Assembly (NCBI GenBank): GCA_021234155.1
Contig: JAJEKV010000023.1
Location: forward strand, 7,044,009 to 7,108,008
Length of the DNA: 64,000 nucleotides
Origin: Isoetes taiwanensis
Taxonomy: Eukaryota; Streptophyta; Lycopodiopsida; Isoetales; Isoetaceae
Direction of reading: 5' to 3'
Both the position numbers and the translations under genes were made by a program. Below are positions 55,458 through 64,000 of the stretch, in pieces (the first letter of the stretch is position 1; each line of letters starts with the position of its first letter). The notes under the pieces were generated by a model. The model was given only the letters and a program-made list of their open reading frames with translations. It searched no databases and was not told the origin of the DNA.

Positions 55458-55549
55458 ATTTTTAAGTTTCCATCGTCGTGGACAGTGCCAGTGTTTTCGT
55501 TTTCGTTGTCATTGGCAGAGTCAGTGTTCGCATCCTTTGAAGGCAGTAT

Positions 55550-55842
55550 TAGCTTCCAAGTTTGTGGTTAACATTAAAATCTCTATCTGATGCCCTTTTT
55601 GTGGTCAACATTAAAATCTCTATCTGATGCCCTGTCTTTAACAAGAAAGCGCTTAAATTGTAGTCAACAAGGTTCATAACTGTTGATATTGGTAGTAAGA
55701 TTGGGGATCCATAGTAATTGGTAGTCAATATCAAAATTGTAGTCAGTAAGGTCCATAGCTGTTGAGGATCCATAACTAGTAGTGAGTATTCAAAAATGTA
55801 GTCAATTAAGGCTCAAAGCTGTTGGGAATTGATATTTTGTAA
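55550..55842. repeat. Degenerate GTAGTCAA...TGTTGATATT repeats
   Basis: GTGGTCAACATTAAAATCTC and TATCTGATGCCC occur twice (55565, 55600), followed by four variants of TAGTCAAnAAGGnTCATA then GCTGTTG. Decayed tandem repeats without coding capacity. Confidence 0.7.
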
Positions 55843-57060
55843 TCAATACCAAATATGCAGTGTTTGATGTCCTGTCATGTTGGACGAGGTAGTTTTTGCA
55901 TATCGCTTCACACATTTGACATTAGAACAGACATTAATGCAAGCCATTGACAAATATTTGATTTCCCAGTTCATTTGTATCTTTTGCTTCTGAAATTGCA
56001 CTGCATGGTCCAGAATGTCTACCATGCAGGTATATTGGCTGTTATATCTTTCATAATTCTTTCTTATATTGGCCCTGCAACGTCCTTCATCCACCACAAG
56101 AACGCTATTGAAGGCCTGGTCAATGTATCTATCCACCACTACCAAGTCCGCGCTACGCGTTCACCAAGCTGTGCATAACTTAAAATCATTCGACCCATAT
56201 TACATTTTGATCAAGAAAAAGAACTGAAAGAAATTTTTTCTTATGTCACAAAACATAGAAAACCTCATCCAGCATTCCATATTTCATGTACATGTCAACA
56301 AAAGCAACTCCACAATGATCCCATATTTTGATGTCTGCTTTGCTCTATATGCAATATGTTGCCAACGCACTCTGGTTAGTATGTAACTATTCATATTGTT
56401 GTACATTTCTATGGCAATTCTGCATTCTATGTCATAGCATTCCTATCCAATAACCTGTCAAACACTTGAAAGCTGCCATTGACACACATATTAACAAGGG
56501 CACTTTCAATGATATTTCCAGATCAAAGTTCACACCAGCAATTTTCTCACGAATGTGCCCTGCCTTGATTTAAATATGTCCTTATCTGCATGCGTTTCGC
56601 TTCACCACATCTTGGGCAGAAAGCATTTTTCTGTATTGAGCATATCCTGCTGAAGTGGGCATCCTAAAAAAACATCATGTTGAAAACAAGACATATCTAA
56701 TCCATGTTATTTCAACTCCATATCAAAAGGTCTGTAAACATCCTCAAGCTCTTACATTATACAAAAAATTGGAAATTCTACTATATATCGTTGTTCTATG
56801 CTAAATATGCTAAGAAATGTGATTCTGCAAAGCTGTGATCTCAAATGCTGCAGCATTTTTTCAAAAGCTCCAGGGCAGAACAAATATCCTGGTCGACATG
56901 AATTTCAGGATAGTAAAAATAGCCTGCTACTGCAATCTTGGCGGTCAAGTTTGCTTCCAACCAAAATCCTTGTCTGAAAATCCTTTCAAAACAGCAGAAA
57001 GGCTAAATTGCCTGCAAACCTGGAGTGCAGCTAGGAAATGGCGGATAACGGGTCCAGGGT
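55843..57060 (-). pseudogene. PPR-family (PLS-type) pseudogene
   Basis: PPR proteins bind organellar RNA. Recognisable minus-strand pieces are IIESALVNMCVNGSF, then FDRLLDRNAMT followed by a TAG where Trp is expected (WNA), at about 56520-56420; GVAFVDMYMKYGMLDEVF (about 56300-56250); and VDEGRCRANI with YTCMVDILDHAVQF, close to PPR C-terminal repeats, at about 56100-55960. Stops and frameshifts interrupt every block. The block up to 57060 is of the same kind but weaker. It is certainly not functional. Confidence 0.7.
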
Positions 57061-57120
57061 TACACTTTTAAAGAAGAAGGCATACGTGTTTGAGCGTATC
57101 TGGAGGAGGATGCGTTGGGC

Positions 57121-58527
57121 ATGTCGGTTTCAGTTACCTCAGGCGCTGCAGCCTCCCCTTGCCTTTCAGGCCCCTTCAATCTTGAGCCCACCTTCTTCTG
57201 CAATGGGCGTAGGCTGAATTTTCCGAATTTGAATCCTTCTCCAGCTTTAGGGCTTCGATCATGTTCTCGCGCATTCAATTTGGAAATTGTGGGACCTCAT
57301 TGCTTTCTTGGGCGTTTAATTCTGAAACCCAAAATCAAACCGACGCCGATCAGATTGAATAAGGTCCGCTTCCTGTTCTATTAGGAAAGATAATATTTTT
57401 TTTGAAAGTAATGATGCAAATTTTCCCTATAGGCTCAAGCAATGGTTGATGATGAGGATGGAGAAGAAGAAGATTTGGAGAGTGACTTAGAAGATGACAG
57501 CATGGTGCTTCTCATTCAGCTTGCTCGTAATTTCTTGAAGAGAATTTCTTCTAAGGCCATCAAAGCTGCTAGAAGTATGCTACCACCTGTCTTTTCAATC
57601 GAATTGGTGCGTTCTCATTCATTTAATTTAATGGTAGCATGCTCTTGTTTTTATCGCAACATTTTGACTGCCATGTTTTAATCGAAGGGTGGTACAAACT
57701 GGATTTATCAAGCCTTCTGCATGTACTTGTTTGAACATTATCTAATCAAGTATCTGTTTTTTTGCATATTTTTGAATGAATGTGCTTATAGTCCATGATG
57801 ATACATGCACAGGGTAGAGTAGTTGTATAAAGATGTAACATAGTAAATGGCAACAGGTTTACTTTTTGAGTACCTGTGATGGTCATATTAGAGGTGGGAA
57901 AGTTCCCCGATCAATTCGAAGGAATTAATTACTCGACAATCAATTTGGAGTATCTTGGCATCCTTTTTGATGGAGCTAATAATCTACTTCATTTACCGAT
58001 CTATAAATCAAGCCCTCAAGCAGTCTTATTAATACACAGAATTCACGTTAAGATTGTTTGTCATTTTAAATATCCAAGCTTAGATGTAATGCTTTGTATT
58101 CCATTTGGTTCATTTGCGTTATAGATACTATCCCATATTAATGTAACTTAAGCTACCTGGTTACCATGGATTATGCAGTAGCTAAATTGTCTGGAATTTT
58201 GACAGATAACATTTTCAGTGAATGGCGCGCTTCTTTTGGGTATTCTTTCAACTGCCAAAGCATTTCTTGAAGTATGCTTTCTTATCCATATTATTGTTTT
58301 GTTATGGCAATGGCTTTTATGTAAGATGCATGTATCATAAATGTACTTTGATGTTGCAGGTGATATGCTCGCTTGGGACTATGATTTTTTTAAGTCTTTT
58401 GGTCATTCGGAGTGCATGGTCTTTGATGTCGTATACGAGGTTAGAAGGACAAGATAAGAGTAGCAAAAGTACTACCATGAATCCTACAGGTGATAGTTCC
58501 CAAAACCCTGGAGTAGTAATACCGTAG
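57121..58527 (+). CDS. Predicted plastid-targeted small membrane protein, SHW1-like
   Basis: Four exons, all phase 0: 57121-57363, 57433-57606, 58206-58271 and 58360-58527, giving 81+58+22+55 = 216 residues. GT-AG at each junction. The N-terminus (MSVSVTSGAAASPCLSGPF) is Ser/Ala-rich with few acids, like a chloroplast transit peptide. Exon 2 is acidic (DDEDGEEEDLESDLEDD) followed by an amphipathic basic segment (RNFLKRISSKAIKAARSML). Exons 3-4 encode two hydrophobic helices, FSVNGALLLGILSTAKAF and VICSLGTMIFLSLLVIRSAW. From memory this layout resembles the plant SHW1 (short hypocotyl in white light) family, which I cannot confirm. No frame breaks are seen, so it is a likely functional host gene. 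Confidence 0.72.
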
Positions 58528-61138
58528 ATACAACCACATCTAGGTTTCTGATTGCATCAGATTCCAAATGGTGAACTTTATGTTTATGTTGCATATTTGG
58601 AAGAACTTCTGTTCAATCGAACTTGAGTATCGCTAAGACCTCATTCGTAAAAAATACTCTTGAATAGGGAGCTCAGTGCTCACACCTAACCATTTATTTG
58701 TACAATTTAATGCATACTGCTGAATACATATGGGCATCATGGCCAACTACAAGAGATGGCATGATTCAATGGCGATTTTGCCAAAACGTAGCCTGAGCCA
58801 GTCTCGTTATCCAAAGGAGGCCATCACCACCTTTCTATGTGGCTACCTAATGTATATATCAGTATCATCATGTAAGAGGGAAATTTACTAAAATGGTTGC
58901 AGTTATGAAGAGATATTCTATGGCTGCTGTCACAAGAGATCTGAATGTGGCTACTTCATTTGATGGTTTTTTCCGAAACTGCCAAGGCTATTTTTTTGAA
59001 ACTCAAGACTAGTTTGGAATTAGAAGAAAAACCATTGGATTTTCATTGGGCACGAATTCTTCCACAAAAAATTATGATGGTTGCAAAGTAGGGGTGTCAA
59101 ACATGAACCTAAAATTTTGTGGTTGGGTACTGCAATTACTGCTACAATCACTACAGCAGACTATATGGTTATGTTCTATTAGAGTCATCTATTTTGTGTT
59201 TGTATGTATAAATCTATATGCAGCTTTTCTAAGGTCAGCTTTTCTTTTTGTCCCTTTTATCAACTTGGGTATGTTGTGTGGCTCAAAATTTAAACAACCT
59301 AGGTAAGCTGGCTGCTGCTCAGCATCTATGCTCGCTATTCTGTAGAGGTTTTTTTAAGAGGTTATGGGTAAAAGATGCAATCGTCATTATGCCAGTTCTG
59401 GACTGCTAATAGTATAGGACTGAAGTTGAGAGATGCCTAGTTGATAATTGCCCGGTATTTAGTTGAGGAGGGCTAGTTCAGGCTTTGACCACTAGCTTTT
59501 TTCCTCCTTCCAAACCATTTCATTGTCAATAGTAAAAGCACAATTCATGTTCACGCTCCAGCAGGATCATACATTGATTCATCACCCATGCTCGAGTGCT
59601 TAACATGTGCCCTACCAAAAACAGTTGACCAATGTATCTTGCCTTAGAAAAAGAGAACAGGAAAAAAAAGAGGCTGTCATGATCTAGAGGGTGTAAAAAA
59701 AAAGAGGCTGCGGTGTCTTTGACTCTTGATGTCCTTTTGATGATGTTAGCACTTATTCGTTTGACCTCTTAATAGGGTTATGTTAGTGCTTGATCTTAAT
59801 TGCTTCATGTGATGCTACAATGGCTTCAGTGGGAATACTGGGATCACATCTATAGGAGGTGATGGATATGCGCACCCAGTTGAGTCCTCTAACACTTCAT
59901 TGAATATGGCTGCCAGAATCAAGCCAAATCTTCAATTTACACTAAAAAGGCCCACTACAATTGAACCATTTCTCCTCCTCCTTCTGCTGCGTTAGCCCTT
60001 CGGTCAACCTAAAATAGGAAAAGCAACACAACATTTTCTTATTAGATCAATGACATGTACATCACAAAACCACAGTATGAACATGCCCCTTATCTTCATC
60101 AAATGCATAGATATAGGTTTAGGTTTTGTAATATCAAGTGCATGTTGTCCTTTTAATCATTTTTGCTCTGGCATTGTCTCTGTATCTATGCCTTCCTTTC
60201 CTTCACATATGCATCTATTACAACTAGCTTCTCAACGTTGTGATGGTTAAACACCAACACATAAGCACATAAGCTTCGTTTAAGAAGTATGCAAGTAATT
60301 TGATGCAAATTGATATTATTGATTATCTTTTTATTGCAATTGTGTATTTGGAGGTCAATATCCTCTAACCTAGGTGTTTTTGTGTCCACTAGGAATACGC
60401 ATAACTATGCCCCTTTCCCGTTCTCTCAATAAATTTGGCTTTGATCTATTCAGTTTGCAACAACTCTTTGACATGCCACCTACTATAGTATAGCTTTTTG
60501 ATTGATATGTTGGCTTTGAGGGAGGTGGCAATCAAATATATTACTGTTGAATCTAGTGGGGATGAGAAGATTAGAGTAATGACGAGCTCCTGGATGATGA
60601 CCAAATGATAGGATTTTCTGTTTTGGATATTTATTTTGTTTGTTGTAATTTGTCTTATATGCCTGATGATCTGCCTGATGATCTGGCAAGACGAAATAAT
60701 ACAAATCCCCTTCTTCTTTTTTTGAAGGCAAGGTATGTTGATTTTTTTTTTGAAGGCAAGGTATGTTGATTTTATTATAGTATAAAAAGTGGACCTTATT
60801 ATTTTCGACTCCACAATAGGCCAGATAAGAAAAAGATAAAGCACATGGTCACCAAATAGAAAGAATTAGCAACTCTTTACCAAGCAACCACATGCTGGAG
60901 GCCACCATAAGATGATGCCTTTGTACTCTGGTCAAAGCAACCTTAACCTCTTCCTCGTCACAAACAGAAGGATATATAAGCATCCTTCTTCCAGCCAACT
61001 AGTACTAGAGGGTATAGCCCTCTTTCCATCCATTTCAACTACTATGGGAATACAGCTATACACATGGAGCCCTACTACACCAAATTCATTGAGATCATGA
61101 AGGTCAAACTGAGGTATATACTAGAAGAAGATGGTCTT
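58528..61138. other. Intergenic, no recognised gene
   Basis: Short frames only. A direct duplication at about 60715-60775 (TTTGAAGGCAAGGTATGTTG twice) and A-runs near 59660-59705. No RNA gene or transposon end was identified. Confidence 0.5.
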
Positions 61139-61833
61139 TCAGCATAGATACTCTGGCCCAAGAGTCCACCCCAGATTCCACTCTCTTCTCTTGCTTGTGG
61201 TAATATAGGGGCCATGATCCCTTTTCCTATTAGTACTAAGGAAAAAGCTCACCATCTTATCTTCCCACATGTAAGATACTATAAGTGAGCATCCAAGGGC
61301 GTCCTCGGGTCTGGAGAACCTGCCACTCCATTCTAACAACTGCCTCGCCCTCTTCGTTACAACAAAAGTACTATAGATCATAACCCTTTTTCCCTGAGAG
61401 AATAAAAAGAAGTTCATATTTCTGTTGTGATGAGTACTACAGAAGAAAGCCTCTTGCATTTCCGAAAAACTATCATCAAACAATTGCTTCCAACAAAGTG
61501 CTGCAACCCCAAGGGATCAAAGCAACCACCGCCATACATGGTAAAGGCAAAAATGCCACAGGTCTCCCGTCCTATGACAAACTGTCTCTTCCCTGCTAGG
61601 CATTGGCCATCAAAGACCCCTCTCATCAAAGACCCATCTCTAGCTGGGGTGGAGAAAGGGAGTTTACCCGTTGCAATGAGTGCAACATGCTCTTTGCAGT
61701 GGGTGCAGTAAGCCCAAACTGTTGCGATAGCATGCTTTCTGCAATGAGTGCAGTAAGCCCAAACTTGAGAGATGAACAACATCCTAGAACTGAAAGATAA
61801 TGCTAAACTCTGGTCATAAAGCTCTAACAACAA
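61139..61833 (-). other. Two overlapping unrecognised ORFs
   Basis: Frames 61833-61414 (139 codons, with WAYCTHCRKH repeated as WAYCTHCKEH) and 61483-61139 (114 codons) overlap in different frames and could be one gene with a frameshift. The Cys-x2-Cys repeat comes from a DNA duplication (CAGTAAGCCCAAACT at about 61708 and 61751). No family is recognised and they may be non-coding. Confidence 0.3.
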
Positions 61834-62107
61834 TATAAAAGAAATCTACTAGCTGTTAGAAATAGTTGATACTCAATACATTTCACATAAGCGAAGCACA
61901 CTGTCTCTGATAACCCTGTCAAGACCTCATAACAAAAGGAAGAATCACTAATGGCAGCGGCATTACCTCAGTAGAAAGGGCCTCTTGCACAAAATCCATA
62001 GCAGACAGGTAACCAAGATACTTGCTGCATCCAACGAATCGTTGAGGCAAGCAGCCCAAGCAACGGTCTGAGCTGCTCTTCCGTTGGTCTGTTAACTAAT
62101 AATACAA

Positions 62108-62249
<142 letters not shown>

Positions 62250-62251
62250 CG

Positions 62252-63382
62252 ATGGCGACAAGGAGGAAATTAGGGAACTTGAAGGTAGAATCTGTGGGAG
62301 TAGGAAAAGGTGTTGCAGAGGGTGTTGGGGCAGGAAAGGATGCCAGCGCCAGTGATGGAAAGCCGAAAAAAGGGGAAATCGATTTAAGCAATAAAAAAGG
62401 AAAGGGAGCTGGGTCTGATAACGGCAGCCTGTCAGATGAAGACATTAGTTTATTAGGAGCATGGTCCACATCCGAAAATGGAACAGGGGACATCAGGGAA
62501 GGCCGGATTGCTACACCTGGAACAGGGGACGGAACAGGGGTTAATGCTGGAAAGAAAGGTAGCTCTAGTGAAGGAATAACAGAGGATATGACGATGAGAA
62601 ATATTTTCGGACTGCCCGGAGCTGGAGTTCTTAAAGCATATGGGTCAGATCAGAATATGATGGGATTGGGTTTGGGGACGGGAATTGCAATGGAGATGCA
62701 ACAGCAGAATCCGATTCTTATGCTCCTGTGTGGGATGAATACAGTAATGACAAAAATGCTGGATACAATGGAGACTATCAGAAGGGAGGCAGCCACAAGG
62801 GAGACAGAACTGATTCGCACTCTTCAGGATATCTCCAATGCAATGAAAGACCTCAAAGCAGAAAATAGCACATTGAAAGAGCAGATCCAGAAGATGCAAG
62901 AAGAAGAAGTGGATGAGGAGAATATTGAGGAGGAGGATGATGGAATAAAGGAACTAATGGAGAAGCTAAATACGAGGATGGACGATATCATGGAACACCA
63001 AGAAAGGGAGAAGCGAGCTCTCAACTTACGAGTGATTGGAGTGTTAGAACAGGAAAATGAAAGGTGCGCTGAAACGGTAAATCAATTGTTTTCTAATTCT
63101 TTGAAACTAGAAGATATAACAGGCTTTAGTGCTTATCGGGTGGGGAGAAGAGGAGAAAAACCGAGGCATATTGTGGTAAAATTTGATTCCAAAGAGGATA
63201 GAATTAATGTTTTACGTAAACGAGCAATGCTCAAAGGGATGGATATATGGATTAATGAGGACCTTACGCCATCTCAAATGGCTCAAAAGAAAGAAGAAAT
63301 GGTAAAAGTAAGGGAAGCAAAGCAGAATAATCAGAAAGTATATTGGAGAAATGGGAAGGCTCACATTGAGCCAAGGGAATAG
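62252..63382 (+). CDS. LINE-B ORF1, RNA-binding protein
   Basis: Intact 376-residue ORF starting MATRRKLGNLKVESVG. A Gly/Ser/Lys-rich N-terminus leads to a coiled coil at about residues 160-255 (TELIRTLQDISNAMKDLKAE and LMEKLNTRMDDIME). Then comes an RRM-like domain (LNLRVIGVLEQ, RHIVVKFDSKEDRINVL) and a C-terminal INEDLTPSQMAQKKEEMVK. This is the L1 ORF1p layout: trimeric coiled coil, RRM, C-terminal domain. It would coat element RNA. The stop is TAG at 63380-63382, and ORF2 continues in the same frame. Confidence 0.9.
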   Translation: MATRRKLGNLKVESVGVGKGVAEGVGAGKDASASDGKPKKGEIDLSNKKGKGAGSDNGSLSDEDISLLGAWSTSENGTGDIREGRIATPGTGDGTGVNAGKKGSSSEGITEDMTMRNIFGLPGAGVLKAYGSDQNMMGLGLGTGIAMEMQQQNPILMLLCGMNTVMTKMLDTMETIRREAATRETELIRTLQDISNAMKDLKAENSTLKEQIQKMQEEEVDEENIEEEDDGIKELMEKLNTRMDDIMEHQEREKRALNLRVIGVLEQENERCAETVNQLFSNSLKLEDITGFSAYRVGRRGEKPRHIVVKFDSKEDRINVLRKRAMLKGMDIWINEDLTPSQMAQKKEEMVKVREAKQNNQKVYWRNGKAHIEPRE

Positions 63383-64000
63383 GAAATCGAGACCATCAGG
63401 ATAGCAGTGTGGAACATCAATGGGAAGAAGGAGCATGTAGCAGCACTCAGAGATGTTCTCATATCATGGGATGTAGTGTTTTTGGTTGAAACTCACGAAC
63501 ACGAAGAAGAAGGAATGCCATTAATACCAGGTTTTGAACTAAAGCAATCTGTTTGGAACAGAAAGGGATGGCGAAGAAACGGCTTTGGAGGTGTAGCATG
63601 CTATGTTAAAAGGGAAATCATGCATATGATAAAAGTAGTTAAACAGAATTCTTCGAGACAGTTCATATGGATAGAATTTGAAGGTAAAACAAGAAAAATA
63701 TATTTGGCTGGATGCTATTTTCCTCCTAGAGAATCACCTTTATATAACAGGGATGATATGGATAAGGATGACCCTTTTCATCATCTGGAACAGGATGCAT
63801 TGAATTTAGGGGAACAAGGAGATGTAATTTTAATGGGAGACTTTAATGGCAGAATTGGGCAGAAACAATCTTATATTGCAAGTAATTCGGGAGAACCAAT
63901 TTGGATGGAGAGGATGGCGGAGGAAGAAATGAGCATAGCAGGGTGGACAAGAAGTATAGAAGAATGCAATGAGGATGTTCAGCCACAAGGGAGTCATCTT
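63383..64000 (+). CDS. LINE-B ORF2, endonuclease domain (runs off the window)
   Basis: Open in the same frame as ORF1 directly after its TAG. IETIRIAVWNINGKKEHVAA carries the WNxN block of exonuclease-endonuclease-phosphatase nucleases. DVVFLVETHEHEEE has the catalytic Glu. GFGGVACYVKREI, KIYLAGCYFPPRES and GDVILMGDFNGRIG (MGDFN) follow. The first in-frame ATG (about 63508) lies after the WNxN and Glu, so a conventional AUG start would lose catalytic residues. RT is expected beyond the right edge. Confidence 0.92.

Overview
The window is nuclear DNA from a land plant. It carries an intron-containing FKBP62/65-type immunophilin gene, a gene with a transit-peptide-like N-terminus, a decayed PPR gene, nuclear tRNA-Ala and tRNA-Gly, and retrotransposons primed by initiator tRNA-Met. 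A DIRS-like tyrosine recombinase and a transposase family I cannot assign suggest a non-flowering lineage (bryophyte, lycophyte or fern grade). That placement is inference. The sequence is repeat-dominated, and I see only three plausible intact or near-intact host protein genes.

Layout. 1.4-4.0 kb: multi-exon FKBP gene on the minus strand. 4.5-5.0 kb: LINE reverse-transcriptase relic. 6.9-24.9 kb: an 18-kb Ty3/gypsy chromovirus on the minus strand, with two about 1.63-kb LTRs, a 5-bp target-site duplication, PBS, PPT, gag, protease, RT, RNase H, integrase and chromodomain. Its gag-to-RNase H block is present twice (about 4.8 kb each). Between its 5' LTR and gag lies an extra ORF that starts like histone H3 (MARTKQT) and ends in H3-like histone-fold segments. 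25.3-27.5 kb: small copia-like element. 29.3-29.7 kb: PLATZ-like zinc protein. 29.9-40.5 kb: a LINE split by a 6.66-kb TIR DNA transposon, which carries a decayed transposase and, on the other strand, a cargo gene with coiled-coil, RING-like and FCP1-phosphatase-like parts. 41.6-41.9 kb: a relic of the H3-like ORF. 42.5-43.8 kb: tyrosine-recombinase remnant with direct repeats. 46.6-53.4 kb: LTR relics, long inverted arms, purine tracts and a palindromic tandem array. 54.9-55.5 kb: tRNA genes. 55.8-57.1 kb: PPR pseudogene. 57.1-58.5 kb: four-exon, possibly plastid-targeted membrane protein gene. 62.1-64.0 kb: (CT)n tract followed by a well-preserved LINE whose ORF1 and ORF2 share one frame, separated by a single UAG; it runs off the window.

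The most interesting system is the chromovirus. It encodes both an H3-tail/histone-fold protein and, at the end of pol, a chromodomain, the kind of module that reads H3 tails. A second, diverged H3-like relic 19 kb away next to a similar GC-rich hairpin suggests a family trait. Many frame breaks in this element lie at CTG/CAG/CCG sites that differ between its internal copies, so some may be sequencing errors at methylated sites rather than real decay.
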